Assembly (NCBI GenBank): GCA_900544675.1
Contig: UQVZ01000020.1
Span: 6,376 to 70,375 of the forward strand
DNA length: 64,000 bases
Origin: an uncultured Bacteroides sp.
GTDB taxonomy: Bacteria; Bacteroidota; Bacteroidia; Bacteroidales; Bacteroidaceae
Direction of reading: 5' to 3'
How positions within the stretch are numbered: position 1 is the stretch's first letter; each line of letters opens with the position of its first letter. A program made the position numbers and the translations under genes. This document shows, piece by piece, positions 51,975-62,028 of this stretch. The notes under the pieces are model-generated. The model had not been told where the DNA came from and did not search any database. It saw nothing but the letters and a program-made list of their open reading frames with translations.

Positions 51975-54005
51975 TTACCGTGCACGCACATACGTCTGCC
52001 GGTCGGGACCGACTCCTGTTACCGTCAGCTTCTTCCAGTGCGGCGGAAGGACAGAAGGCAACTGCACAATGCCTTCTTCGGTAACCTGAAGCCCGCAAAA
52101 GCCATTCAACACCGCCTGAAGCAGCCCTCCGGCTCCGGTCATAAAGTAAGGATTATTGCTGGCAGGAGTTTCCGACAGCACACCGAAAGGCGGACGCCAG
52201 TTAGGCAGATAGCAACGGCGGAACATCTCCCATGCCTTCGAGGCATCGCCCATGCGGGCATATTGCACACAGAACACGGCATACGACATCATCGGACCGT
52301 CTTTCTGGTCGATGCGTTCGGCGTAATAGGCAAGGTCTTTCCGTTGTTGTTCCGGGTCGGTAATCTTCCCCAACGGATAAGCCAACAGGTTGACATCCGC
52401 CTGTTTGATGGTTTCGCCTTGATAAGTGGCATGTTCGCGCGTCACGCCGTTATCGAATTGCAGGATACGCAACTTCCGGCTCACCTCTTCCCAAACCTGC
52501 GGTACACGCTCGCCGCAAACAGCTCCGGCACGGCAGGCATATTCCAAAGCCAGCGAGGCGGAAGCGTTGGTAAAGGCATTGTCGGTCACCCCGTTGGCAT
52601 ATTCGTCTGCTCCGGTCACGCCGCCAATCGAATAAGACCCGTCGGCATTACGCACCGACCGGCTTACCCAAAACTCCGCTATCTCTTTCAGTAGCGGGAA
52701 ACCTTCACGCTTCAGCCAAACGGTATCGCGCGTCACGCAATAATAATTCCGGCAGGCAATGGCTACATCGGCCGTGATATGATGCTCGAACGCACCGGTC
52801 AAGGCGAATGTGGGCGTAGCCTCTTCGCCCGTATCGTCACTTTCCCACGGAAACATGACACCCCGATAACCGTATGCCACAGCCTTCCGACGTGCCGGAC
52901 CGATACGGTCTATCCGATAATCCAGCATCGACTTCGCCAGTTCCGGCTGCAAAAGAAGCATCGGCGGATACATCCAAAGCTCGGTATCCCAAAAGATATG
53001 TCCGTTATACCCCTGCGAGGAAAGTCCCATCGGCGGAATGCTCAGCCGGCTTCCGGCACGGCAGGAGGCATACAGATTGAACAAGGCAAAGCGCATCAGC
53101 CGCTGGGCATCATCGTCTCCCTCGATACGGATATCGCTTTGCCACAACTCCTCCCATAACCGATCGTGCGCGGCCACCAGGCGTTCCCGCCCTTCGTGAA
53201 CGGCATACACCACTTGGCGTTCGGCCTCGTTATAAGCATCGAAAAAGTCGCGCGACGAACAGATGCTGCCCGCCAGCGAGAAAGAAAAAGTCTCTCCCTT
53301 CTTCAAAGACCGCGTAAACCCCAGTTCATGACTAGAGCGGTCGAAAAAAGGGTTTTGTGTTTTCCGGTCATCAAACAGAAAAGAGGAAGCCGCCGCAACC
53401 TGCCGGTATTTACGAACCGAAACACCTTCAGCCTCCAGCAGGTACAACCGTGTGCCGTCGGCATCCAGTTCCCGATAACGCAGGGTATCCGTTCCGTAAT
53501 CATCGGGAACCTCCATCCCGTTCCGTACCTCCAAGACTACATCAGCCAATGCATGTACCTGCACCGACACCAGTCCCGAATAAGGAAGGTTGCGCAAGGC
53601 ACGCAATTCGGATACGACCTGCACTTTCCCGGCAACGTCGAATGCGGTACGATGCACCGCCTTACGCATATCTACCGTCTGGCTCCATCCGCCGATGCAC
53701 GTCGTATCCACCGTTTCGCCGTCTATCTTCATCTTCAGCCCGAAAGGATTGATGCCCCGCATCACCCGGCTCACCACTCCCGGAGCCGCCGCATCAAACA
53801 CATGATTCAGCACCACTTGCCTCACCCGGAACGGTTCCTTCTCCGGCAAAATGCCGATACATCCGCTTGCCATCGGAGCCGGAGCATACGAAGCGTACAA
53901 ATCATCGGCACGTACCTGCCACAATGATTCGTCCTCAACAGCCTTTCCTGCCATCGGCAAGAAAAGCAGACATGCCAAAGCCATACAGATTAAACGTACA
54001 TTCAT
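51975..54005 (-). CDS. GH65-family enzyme (alpha-glucosidase type)
   Basis: 676 aa with signal peptide (FLPMAGKA), so periplasmic; intracellular GH65 phosphorylases lack one. The (alpha/alpha)6 barrel carries GHIFWDTELWMYPP, the general-acid motif GADEYANGVTDNAF (Glu468, usual form GPDEY) and KQADVNLLAYPLG. Secretion makes a hydrolase more likely than a phosphorylase, since periplasmic phosphate is limiting; Flavobacterium GH65 kojibiose hydrolase is a precedent. Substrates could be alpha-1,2, alpha-1,3 or alpha,alpha-1,1 glucosides. It lies upstream of the broken susC and intact susD and 50 nt after nhaA. Confidence 0.87.
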   Translation of the reverse strand: MNVRLICMALACLLFLPMAGKAVEDESLWQVRADDLYASYAPAPMASGCIGILPEKEPFRVRQVVLNHVFDAAAPGVVSRVMRGINPFGLKMKIDGETVDTTCIGGWSQTVDMRKAVHRTAFDVAGKVQVVSELRALRNLPYSGLVSVQVHALADVVLEVRNGMEVPDDYGTDTLRYRELDADGTRLYLLEAEGVSVRKYRQVAAASSFLFDDRKTQNPFFDRSSHELGFTRSLKKGETFSFSLAGSICSSRDFFDAYNEAERQVVYAVHEGRERLVAAHDRLWEELWQSDIRIEGDDDAQRLMRFALFNLYASCRAGSRLSIPPMGLSSQGYNGHIFWDTELWMYPPMLLLQPELAKSMLDYRIDRIGPARRKAVAYGYRGVMFPWESDDTGEEATPTFALTGAFEHHITADVAIACRNYYCVTRDTVWLKREGFPLLKEIAEFWVSRSVRNADGSYSIGGVTGADEYANGVTDNAFTNASASLALEYACRAGAVCGERVPQVWEEVSRKLRILQFDNGVTREHATYQGETIKQADVNLLAYPLGKITDPEQQRKDLAYYAERIDQKDGPMMSYAVFCVQYARMGDASKAWEMFRRCYLPNWRPPFGVLSETPASNNPYFMTGAGGLLQAVLNGFCGLQVTEEGIVQLPSVLPPHWKKLTVTGVGPDRQTYVRAR

Positions 54006-54055
54006 CTCTCAGATTCTTAAAGGTTAAACTCATTCTATACTTAAATAAAGACACC

Positions 54056-55396
54056 CTATAAAGAAGCTTCTTCTGGTGTCACATCGCGCGGCAATGTCAG
54101 CTTCAGCACCACATAGCCCAATATACCCGCCAAAACCGTGCCCAGCAAAACCCCCAACTTGGCTTGAGCCAACAAAACCTCGTCGGTCTCTCCAAACGAA
54201 AGCGTGGCTATGAAAAGCGAGACGGTAAACCCGATTCCGCCCAACAAAGACACGCCGGCAAGGTTCTTCCAGTTCATCCCTTGCGGCAAGGCGGTGACAC
54301 GCAACCGTACCGCCAGCCACGTAAAGAGATAAATCCCGACAAACTTGCCCGCAATCAAGCCCAGCACCACGGCATAAGTCACCGTCCCTACAATCGCTCC
54401 TTCGCCTCCCGAAAGCGTAATGCCGGCATTGGCAAAAGCGAAAAGAGGCATGATGAGGTAATTCACCATCCCGTGCATGCGGTCTTCCATAAACTGCAGG
54501 GGAGATATCACCTTGTCGGATGCCGACTCGATGCTCTTCAAGGTATCTATCTGATTCGGAGTCAGCAGAATGCTGCTTTTGTCGAAGTGAGGGAATGCTG
54601 CGATGTTCTCACGGATGCGGGTGATGTACTTTTTCACGTTCAGGCAAGGCACGGAAGGAATGGTAAAAGCCACCAATACCCCAGCAATGGTCGCATGCAC
54701 ACCCGATTGAAGGAACAGATACCATACGACAATGCCGGCCATGCAATAGAACGTGCGCGACATGACACGCATCCGGTTGGCTACGAGCAACACCGCCAGA
54801 ATGCCCAAGGCGGCCCACAGATAGCCCGCGGCCAGATGGGAAGTGTAACAGAAAGCGATGACCAGAATACCTCCGATATCATCGACCACCGCAAAAGCCG
54901 TCAGGAAAATCTTCAGGCTTAACGGTATCCGCTTGCCGAAAAGGCTGAGCACGCCCAAGGAGAAAGCGATATCGGTAGCCATCGGAATGGCAAGTCCGCC
55001 CGCGGCAGGCGTTCCTGCCGTCATCATATAATAAATAGCCACAGGCACCAGCATTCCTCCTACCGCCGCCAGAATGGGAAGCAACGCCTGACGCAAGCCC
55101 GACAGTTCGCCCACCAGCACTTCGCGTTTGATTTCCAGACCTACAGAGAAAAAGAACACGGCCATCAGGGCATCGTTGATGAATGCCATCAGCGTAAGCG
55201 GTTCGCCGTGATGGCTGAACAGATTAAAGCCACCTACCTGTAAAGCTACCGGATGACTCCAGAAAGCGTGATAAGCCTCCGCCCAAGGCGAATTGGCAAC
55301 GACCATCGCCAGCAAAGCCACTACCATCAGTACCATGCCGCCATTGACACGGTGTTTCAAAAAACTCAGAAAAGCATAATCGAAAGTCTTCAGCAT
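54056..55396 (-). CDS. nhaA: Na+/H+ antiporter NhaA
   Basis: 446 aa inner membrane protein with about 12 helices. Functional aspartates are Asp142 (ATDIAFSLG) and the pair Asp172-Asp173 (AVVDDIGG), each nine positions later than the key Asp133, 163 and 164 of E. coli NhaA. It exchanges sodium for protons in pH and salt homeostasis. The C-terminal tail extends past the last helix (PRDVTPEEASL). The promoter is at 55470-55477. Confidence 0.96.
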   Translation of the reverse strand: MLKTFDYAFLSFLKHRVNGGMVLMVVALLAMVVANSPWAEAYHAFWSHPVALQVGGFNLFSHHGEPLTLMAFINDALMAVFFFSVGLEIKREVLVGELSGLRQALLPILAAVGGMLVPVAIYYMMTAGTPAAGGLAIPMATDIAFSLGVLSLFGKRIPLSLKIFLTAFAVVDDIGGILVIAFCYTSHLAAGYLWAALGILAVLLVANRMRVMSRTFYCMAGIVVWYLFLQSGVHATIAGVLVAFTIPSVPCLNVKKYITRIRENIAAFPHFDKSSILLTPNQIDTLKSIESASDKVISPLQFMEDRMHGMVNYLIMPLFAFANAGITLSGGEGAIVGTVTYAVVLGLIAGKFVGIYLFTWLAVRLRVTALPQGMNWKNLAGVSLLGGIGFTVSLFIATLSFGETDEVLLAQAKLGVLLGTVLAGILGYVVLKLTLPRDVTPEEASL

Positions 55397-55469
55397 CGGT
55401 TTGTCTCTATATGTTTGGTTTATACTTATATATACGATTCCGTCATCCTATACCTATCCGCATGTACAA

Positions 55470-55477
55470 CAAATATA
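55470..55477 (-). promoter_or_regulatory. -7 element of nhaA
   Basis: TATATTTG on the minus strand, 74 nt upstream of the nhaA start. Confidence 0.58.
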
Positions 55478-55574
55478 CGCCTTTTTTGTTCATCCGCAAA
55501 CGATGAATGGCACAAACAATGGAAAAATGCGCAAGAAACACACACAAACAGTTGATTGACTGAACGAAAATTCC

Positions 55575-55582
55575 TATTTTTG
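55575..55582 (+). promoter_or_regulatory. -7 element of the RNA methyltransferase gene
   Basis: TATTTTTG, 34 nt before the ATG at 55616, with TTGA about 20 nt upstream. It excludes the in-frame start at 55556. Confidence 0.7.
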
Positions 55583-55615
55583 CAAAATTATTTGAATTAC
55601 GTAATTAAATATAAA

Positions 55616-57127
55616 ATGAACCAAGAATTCGAGCTGATCGCCAAAACCTTCCAGGGATTGGAAGAAGTATTGGCACAAGAACTCACCGAACTGGGAGCCG
55701 GAAACGTCCAGATCGGACGGCGTATGGTATCGTTCACCGGAGATAAAGCCATGATGTACCGCGCCAACTTCAACCTGCGCACCGCTATCCGCGTACTGAA
55801 ACCCATCAAACATTTTAAAGCGACGACCGCCGACGAGGTGTACGATGCGGTAAAAGCCATCGAATGGGAAAACTACATGGACAACATGACCAGCTTTGCC
55901 GTAGACGCAGTCGTGTTTTCGGAAGTGTTCCGTCATTCCAAATTTGTGGCATACAAAGTAAAAGACGCCATTGTAGATTATTTCCGTGAAAAGACAGGAA
56001 ACCGCCCGTCAGTACGCATCAACAATCCGGACTTGAGCCTGAATATCCATGTAGCCGAGGACGAATGTACCCTCTCGCTCGACAGTTCGGGCGAATCGCT
56101 CCACCGCCGGGGATACCGTGAAGAACAAGTAGAAGCCCCGCTCAACGAAGTGCTGGCCGCCGGCATGATTCTGATGACCGGCTGGCGAGGCGAATGCGAC
56201 CTGATAGACCCGATGTGCGGTTCGGGTACCATTCCTATCGAAGCGGCACTGATAGCACGCAACATTGCTCCCGGTGTGTTCCGCAAAGAGTTCGGATTCG
56301 AGAAATGGAAAGACTTCGACCAGGAACTGTTCGATGAAATCTATAACGACGACTCGAAAGAACGTGAGTTTACACACAAGATTTACGGGTATGACAACAA
56401 TCCGAAAGCCAACGAAATAGCCACACACAACGTAAAGGCGGCAGGCGTAACGAAAGACGTCATACTGAAAGTGCAACCCTTCCAGCAATTCGAACAACCC
56501 GCGGAAAAGAGCATCATCATCACGAATCCGCCATACGGCGAACGCATCTCTTCGGATGATCTGTTAGGGCTGTATCAGATGATCGGCGAACGATTGAAAC
56601 ACGCCTTTATTGGCAATGATGCATGGATATTGAGTTATCGTGACGAATGTTTCGATCAAATCGGACTGAAAGCCTCGGTAAAGATTCCTCTCTTCAACGG
56701 CGCATTGGAATGCCAGTTCCGCAAATACCAGATATTCGACGGGAAATACAAAGAATACCGCACCGAAAACCCGGATAAGGAATTCAAGCCCAAACGGGAA
56801 GAGAGACCGGTACGTGCACGCCATCACGGCGAGAAGGTAGAATATGGCCGCAAGGAAAACAGAAGCCGTTTCCGCGATGAACGCCGTATGGAGGACCGTA
56901 GAAGCGATGAACGCTGGAGCGATGACCGCAGGCGCACAGACGACAAGCCAGCATTCCGCACACGCAGAGCCGGAGAAGGCAAGGAGTTTACCCGCGAACG
57001 CAAGTCGGATTTCAAGAAAGAAGGAGAACCACGCCGCCGTCCGCGCGACAACAAAGACGAAGGCGAAAAGAAACCGACATTTATGCGCTACATCCATCGG
57101 CGCAGACCGACAGACGAGGATATTTAA
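55616..57127 (+). CDS. THUMP-domain class I RNA methyltransferase (RlmL-like)
   Basis: 503 aa from the ATG at 55616. A ferredoxin-like/THUMP region (~1-160) is followed by a Rossmann methyltransferase domain with DPMCGSGTIPIEAALIARN (SAM site) and catalytic TNPPYGER, as in the N-terminal half of RlmL (23S rRNA m2G2445). After about residue 395 comes a ~100-residue tail rich in Arg, Asp, Glu and Lys (RDERRMEDRRSDERWSDDRR). It ends FMRYIHRRRPTDEDI. The tail has no fold I can name and probably binds RNA or ribosomal partners. Confidence 0.9.
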   Translation: MNQEFELIAKTFQGLEEVLAQELTELGAGNVQIGRRMVSFTGDKAMMYRANFNLRTAIRVLKPIKHFKATTADEVYDAVKAIEWENYMDNMTSFAVDAVVFSEVFRHSKFVAYKVKDAIVDYFREKTGNRPSVRINNPDLSLNIHVAEDECTLSLDSSGESLHRRGYREEQVEAPLNEVLAAGMILMTGWRGECDLIDPMCGSGTIPIEAALIARNIAPGVFRKEFGFEKWKDFDQELFDEIYNDDSKEREFTHKIYGYDNNPKANEIATHNVKAAGVTKDVILKVQPFQQFEQPAEKSIIITNPPYGERISSDDLLGLYQMIGERLKHAFIGNDAWILSYRDECFDQIGLKASVKIPLFNGALECQFRKYQIFDGKYKEYRTENPDKEFKPKREERPVRARHHGEKVEYGRKENRSRFRDERRMEDRRSDERWSDDRRRTDDKPAFRTRRAGEGKEFTRERKSDFKKEGEPRRRPRDNKDEGEKKPTFMRYIHRRRPTDEDI

Positions 57128-57495
57128 GATTGCGAGTTTGTGAGTTTGTTAGTTTTTGAGTTCTTTAGTTTGTTAGTTTATGAGTTCTTAGGTTAATGAG
57201 TTTTTAGCTCTTATAGGTAGTTGCATGCTATCAATAAGTATGCCTCCTAAACGAATATAACTTCATCGGCAGTTTCATGTATACTGAAACTCTCCACGAA
57301 GATATCTTCATCGGGCAACGAAGGTATCTTCATTTGCGGTTGAATAATATTGCCCGATTATAAACTAAAGGACTAAAGGACTAAAAAACTTAAAAACTAA
57401 AGAACTCACAAACTCACCAACTTAAAAACTCAAGAACTAAAGTACTCAAAAACTAACAAACTTAAGAACTTAAAAACTTAAGAACTTAAAAAGAC
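57128..57495. repeat. Large inverted AGTTTGTGAG-word array
   Basis: 368 bases without a gene. The left arm (57130-57210) repeats GAGTTTGTGAGTTTG/GAGTTCTTAG words. The right arm (57362-57490) repeats their complements (AACTCACAAACTC, AAAAACTTAAGAAC) for some 130 nt. The core holds AGTTTCA/TGAAACT, GAAGATATCTTC and ATCGGGCAA/TTGCCCGAT pairings. The right arm ends five bases before the next start codon, so it also supplies the ribosome binding region. Confidence 0.82.
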
Positions 57496-59784
57496 ATGAA
57501 AAAGATTGTATCATTTTTAATAGCAATGCTCTGTATGACAGCTACCTTACCTGCCCAAGAGAAGAAAGCTTTCACACTGGATGACGTCATCCCCGGCGGA
57601 AGCAACTATTTCAACCTGACCCCGAAAAACTTGCCGGGACTGCAATGGTGGGAAGACGTATGCGTGCGTGTCGATGTAGAAGACATCAAGCGGTTAAACA
57701 ACCGTACAGGTCAAGAGAAGAGCGTAGTGGTCACGCTGAAAGAAGTGAACGAAGCATTGCAAAACGGCGAAAAGCCCTACCAACTAACCTTACCCATCAA
57801 ACCACTTCACACACTGCAAGGCGCTACCCTTCCTTGGGGAAACCGGAACATCGTCATGTTCTTCGGCAAAGTAGGGAATGAAGAGAAAAGCGAGGACTAT
57901 GTCTTCTTCTACGATTTTGTTCAGAAGAAACTGGCAAATATGTTCCGCATTCAGGAAGAACAAGCCACTAACTTCGACTTCTGCAAGGAGAACGGCTATC
58001 TGGCTTATACGGCAGGCGACCATTTATACATTGCCAACCAAGGTGATTATTCCATCGCAGTCTCTCCACACATTACAGGCGAAAAGGAAGTTGCCAACGA
58101 CATCGTCTACGGACAATCTGTCCACCGCAACGAGTTCGGCATCATGAAAGGCACGTTCTGGAGCCCGAAAGGAAGCTACCTTGCCTTTTATCGGATGGAC
58201 CAAAGCATGGTGACCGATTATCCGCAGGTAAACACGACAACCCGTATCGCCACCCTCGTACCAGACAAATACCCGATGGCAGGTACCGTCAGCCATAAAG
58301 TGACTATCGGTGTCTACCAAGTGGAAACGGGCAAGACGGTTTACCTGCAGGCAGGCGACCCTACCGACCGTTACTTTACCAACATCAGCTGGTCGCCCGA
58401 TGAAAAGCATATCTATGTCATCGAACTGAACCGCGACCAGAACCATGCACAACTGGTGCAATACAACGCGGCAACGGGCGAGAAAGAAGGTGTCTTATAC
58501 GAAGAGAAGCATGCCCGCTACGTAGAGCCCCAGCATCCGTTGGCTTTCCTGCCTTGGGACGAAACCAAGTTTATCTACTGGAGCCAGCGCGACGGATACC
58601 ATCACCTTTATCTAATGGATACCAGTAAGCCTCAGGCAGGCGAATGGAAAACAGGAAAAGATACGGAAGACACGTATTGCGAATACCTGCAGACCACTCC
58701 CCTTACCGAAGGTGACTGGCTGGTGCAGGAAATCTTGGGCTTCAACAAAACCAAGCGGACCGTTATTATCGGAAGCACGGAAATCTCTCCGCTTCAGACC
58801 AATATCTTCAGCCTGGATATCAAAACCGGCAAACGTACCTTGTTAGGCAAGCGCGACGGCATGCACCGTGCCCAGCTCTCGGAAAACGGAACGTTCCTGA
58901 TAGATAACTTCACTTCGAACGATGTTCCACGTGAAATCAGCATCCTGCCCACCGACGGGAAAAAGGGTGTTACACTGCTTACAGCCACCGACCCGATGAA
59001 AGAGCAATACAATTTGCCCGAAATCAGCATCGGTACCATCAAGGCTGCCGACGGGAAGACCGATTTATACTATCGGCTGATCAAACCGGTCAACTTCGAC
59101 CCGAACAAAAAATATCCCGCCATCATCTACGTATATGGCGGACCGCACGCACAAATGATTCACAATACCCGCTTCTATGACGCACGCGGCTGGGACCTGT
59201 ATATGGCGCAGCAAGGTTATGTGATGCTGACCGTAGACAACCGGGGAAGTGACAACCGGGGTATCCGGTTCGAGAACTGCACGTTCCGCCAGTTGGGAGC
59301 CGAAGAAGCCAAAGACCAAGAAGCAGGAGCGAAGTTCCTGCAATCGCTTCCGTATGTGGATGCGGAGAAGATAGGCGTACACGGCTGGAGCTTCGGCGGC
59401 TATATGACCACCAACCTGATGCTGACTTATCCCAACCTGTTCAAGGTAGGTGTAGCGGGAGGTCCGGTCATCGACTGGCAATACTACGAGATTATGTACG
59501 GCGAACGCTACATGGATACACCGCAAACCAATCCTGAAGGATATAAGAACCGGAATCTGAAGAATAAAGCAGGCAACCTGAAAGGACGGTTGGAAATCAT
59601 TATCGGAGGAATGGACCCGACGTGTGTGCCTCAACACACGATGACTTTCCTGCGTGCATGCATCGACGCCGGAACACATCCCGACCTGTTTATCTATCCC
59701 GAAGACGGACATAACATGATAGGGAAAGACCGGGTACACCTGCACGAGCACATCACCCGCTATTTCCTGGATTATTTACATTGA
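57496..59784 (+). CDS. Dipeptidyl peptidase IV-like S9 peptidase
   Basis: 762 aa with signal peptide (MTATLPAQ), periplasmic. An N-terminal DPP IV beta-propeller (~30-510) is followed by an alpha/beta-hydrolase domain with triad Ser632 (GWSFGGYM), Asp707 (GGMDPTCV) and His739 (PEDGHNM). It removes dipeptides from peptide N-termini, usually after Pro or Ala. Length and order match Bacteroidales DPP IV enzymes. The start codon directly follows the repeat array, and purD follows 24 nt downstream. Confidence 0.94.
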   Translation: MKKIVSFLIAMLCMTATLPAQEKKAFTLDDVIPGGSNYFNLTPKNLPGLQWWEDVCVRVDVEDIKRLNNRTGQEKSVVVTLKEVNEALQNGEKPYQLTLPIKPLHTLQGATLPWGNRNIVMFFGKVGNEEKSEDYVFFYDFVQKKLANMFRIQEEQATNFDFCKENGYLAYTAGDHLYIANQGDYSIAVSPHITGEKEVANDIVYGQSVHRNEFGIMKGTFWSPKGSYLAFYRMDQSMVTDYPQVNTTTRIATLVPDKYPMAGTVSHKVTIGVYQVETGKTVYLQAGDPTDRYFTNISWSPDEKHIYVIELNRDQNHAQLVQYNAATGEKEGVLYEEKHARYVEPQHPLAFLPWDETKFIYWSQRDGYHHLYLMDTSKPQAGEWKTGKDTEDTYCEYLQTTPLTEGDWLVQEILGFNKTKRTVIIGSTEISPLQTNIFSLDIKTGKRTLLGKRDGMHRAQLSENGTFLIDNFTSNDVPREISILPTDGKKGVTLLTATDPMKEQYNLPEISIGTIKAADGKTDLYYRLIKPVNFDPNKKYPAIIYVYGGPHAQMIHNTRFYDARGWDLYMAQQGYVMLTVDNRGSDNRGIRFENCTFRQLGAEEAKDQEAGAKFLQSLPYVDAEKIGVHGWSFGGYMTTNLMLTYPNLFKVGVAGGPVIDWQYYEIMYGERYMDTPQTNPEGYKNRNLKNKAGNLKGRLEIIIGGMDPTCVPQHTMTFLRACIDAGTHPDLFIYPEDGHNMIGKDRVHLHEHITRYFLDYLH

Positions 59785-59808
59785 TTCAACTCATAAAACT
59801 CATCAGAT

Positions 59809-61083
59809 ATGAAATTACTGTTATTAGGCTCAGGCGGACGCGAACATGCATTGGCATGGAAAATCGCACAAAGTCCGAAAATAGAAAAACTGTACATTGC
59901 CCCGGGTAATGCCGGCACACAGGAAGTGGGAGAAAACGTAGCCATCAAAGCCGATGACTTTGAAGCCATCAAACGTTTTGTCCTCGAAAACGGCATCGAT
60001 ATGCTGGTGGTAGGTCCCGAAGACCCGCTGGTAAAAGGGGTTTATGACTTTTTCCACAACGATGAAGCCTTGAAAAACATCCCGGTCATCGGCCCGTCGA
60101 AAGCCGGAGCCACCCTGGAAGGAAGCAAGGAGTTCGCCAAAGGATTCATGCAACGCCACGGCATCCCTACCGCAGGCTATAAAAGCATCACGGCCGACAA
60201 CCTGGAAGAAGGGCTGGCATTCCTCGAAACCTTGCAGGCTCCATACGTGCTGAAAGCCGACGGATTGTGTGCCGGAAAAGGCGTACTGATTCTCCCCACA
60301 CTGGAAGAAGCTAAAAAAGAACTGAAGGAAATGCTGGGCGGCATGTTCGGAAACGCTTCGGCAACGGTTGTCATCGAAGAGTTCTTGAGTGGCATCGAAT
60401 GTTCGGTATTCGTGCTGACCGACGGGAAACACTATAAAATATTACCCGAAGCCAAAGACTATAAACGTATCGGCGAAGGCGACAAGGGACTGAATACCGG
60501 CGGCATGGGCTCTGTATCACCCGTTCCGTTCGCCGACAAGGAATGGATGCAGAAGGTGGAAGACCGCATCATCCGTCCTACGGTAGAAGGATTGGCTGAA
60601 GAAGGACTGGACTATAAAGGTTTCATCTTCTTCGGACTTATCAATGTAAAAGGCGACCCGATGGTCATCGAATACAATGTACGTATGGGCGACCCTGAAA
60701 CCGAAAGTGTCATGCTCCGCATCAAGAGCGACCTGGTGGACCTCTTCGAAGGAGTAGCCAACGGTAATCTGAACGAGAAACAACTGGAAATCGACCCGCG
60801 TTCGGCCGTATGCGTCATGCTTGTTTCGGGCGGTTACCCTGAAGCTTACGAGAAAGGATTCCCCATCACAGGCATCGAAGACGCCAAAGCGGGCGGAAGC
60901 ATCGTGTTCCATGCAGGTACGGCAATGAAAGACGGACAGGTAGTCACCTCCGGCGGACGGGTCATTGCTGTCAGCTCGTATGGTGCCGATAAGGAAGAAG
61001 CCTTGAAACAATCGTTCACCAACGCCGGAAAGATTCATTTCGACAAGAAATATTTCCGTTCCGACATCGGATTTGACCTGTAA
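59809..61083 (+). CDS. purD: Phosphoribosylamine-glycine ligase
   Basis: 424 aa, the usual length. ATP-dependent joining of glycine to phosphoribosylamine in purine synthesis. Signature features are [15 protein letters not shown] at the N-terminus, the ATP-grasp domain ([27 protein letters not shown]) and [11 protein letters not shown] near the metal site. It is followed 3 nt later by a membrane protein gene, beginning a tight four-gene run. Confidence 0.97.
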   Translation: MKLLLLGSGGREHALAWKIAQSPKIEKLYIAPGNAGTQEVGENVAIKADDFEAIKRFVLENGIDMLVVGPEDPLVKGVYDFFHNDEALKNIPVIGPSKAGATLEGSKEFAKGFMQRHGIPTAGYKSITADNLEEGLAFLETLQAPYVLKADGLCAGKGVLILPTLEEAKKELKEMLGGMFGNASATVVIEEFLSGIECSVFVLTDGKHYKILPEAKDYKRIGEGDKGLNTGGMGSVSPVPFADKEWMQKVEDRIIRPTVEGLAEEGLDYKGFIFFGLINVKGDPMVIEYNVRMGDPETESVMLRIKSDLVDLFEGVANGNLNEKQLEIDPRSAVCVMLVSGGYPEAYEKGFPITGIEDAKAGGSIVFHAGTAMKDGQVVTSGGRVIAVSSYGADKEEALKQSFTNAGKIHFDKKYFRSDIGFDL

Positions 61084-61086
61084 ACC

Positions 61087-62028
61087 ATGTTATCCGCAAG
61101 AAACAGATTCCAATATCAGATAGCCACAGGAAGAATGACCCTTCCTGTGGCTGTTGTTCTCACGGCAATTGTCTGGGCGCTCTCTTCTGTCCACGATTGG
61201 CTGAATGCCGGTTCCTTGCTGGCATTCGGATTTGCCTCTTACCTTTTGCTGGAGACCGAGACCAAGTTTGTCCTGATACGTACCCGTACCACACTTCCCG
61301 CAGCCCTGTTTCTATTATTCTATGCTGCTATCCCGCTTCTTCATGAAGCCACACCGGAATGTGTTTTACCCGCCTTATTCATGCTGATGCTTCTGTTTCT
61401 TTTCCAAAGCTACGAATCCTATTATGCGTCGGGAGTCTTGTTTCAGGCTTTCTTCTGCCTGGGATTAAGCAGCCTCATCCTTCCTCCATTGGTGTGGATT
61501 ACACCTTTATTATATATACACACCATCAGCCTACGCTCGCTCAATGCCCGTAGTTTCTTTGCCGGCATCATGGGGGTTACTTTACCTTATTGGCTCCTGT
61601 TCGGCTATTTTGTATGGACAGATAACCTGGCAGGAATTTATCCCTACCTGCACCGCTTGTTCCGGTTCCAGCCGATTGACTACAGCATGCTCACCCTTAC
61701 CCACTATGTGTCGTGGGGCATCATCCTGCTGTTCACCATCATTTACAGTGTGTTCTACCTCCTGTCCGCTTTCAAGGATAAGGTGCAGACCCGCATCCTG
61801 CTGCGCATTTTCATCTGGATGGGGATTTGGCTCAATCTTTTACTGGCATTGCAACCCCAATATTTCAACGCATGGCTATCGTTGACGCTGATTCCCGCTT
61901 CCATGATGAGCGCACATTATTTTGCGTTGACCTTCAACCGGGTTTCACGTATCTTGTTCAATGCCACCTTGATTTTATGGTTTTTATTCTGCCTGTTTAA
62001 CTTATGGATGCATTTCTTCAACTTCTGA
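61087..62028 (+). CDS. Multi-spanning membrane protein, function unknown
   Basis: 313 aa, almost entirely hydrophobic, about eight or nine helices (VLTAIVWALSSVHDWL, ALFLLFYAAIPLLHE, WGIILLFTIIYSVFYLLSAF and others). No enzyme motif. The position between purD and a YqaA-like gene, with the end overlapping the next start by 25 nt, suggests translational coupling. I do not recognise the family with confidence; DUF6427-like proteins of Bacteroidetes have similar size and layout. Confidence 0.78.
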   Translation: MLSARNRFQYQIATGRMTLPVAVVLTAIVWALSSVHDWLNAGSLLAFGFASYLLLETETKFVLIRTRTTLPAALFLLFYAAIPLLHEATPECVLPALFMLMLLFLFQSYESYYASGVLFQAFFCLGLSSLILPPLVWITPLLYIHTISLRSLNARSFFAGIMGVTLPYWLLFGYFVWTDNLAGIYPYLHRLFRFQPIDYSMLTLTHYVSWGIILLFTIIYSVFYLLSAFKDKVQTRILLRIFIWMGIWLNLLLALQPQYFNAWLSLTLIPASMMSAHYFALTFNRVSRILFNATLILWFLFCLFNLWMHFFNF

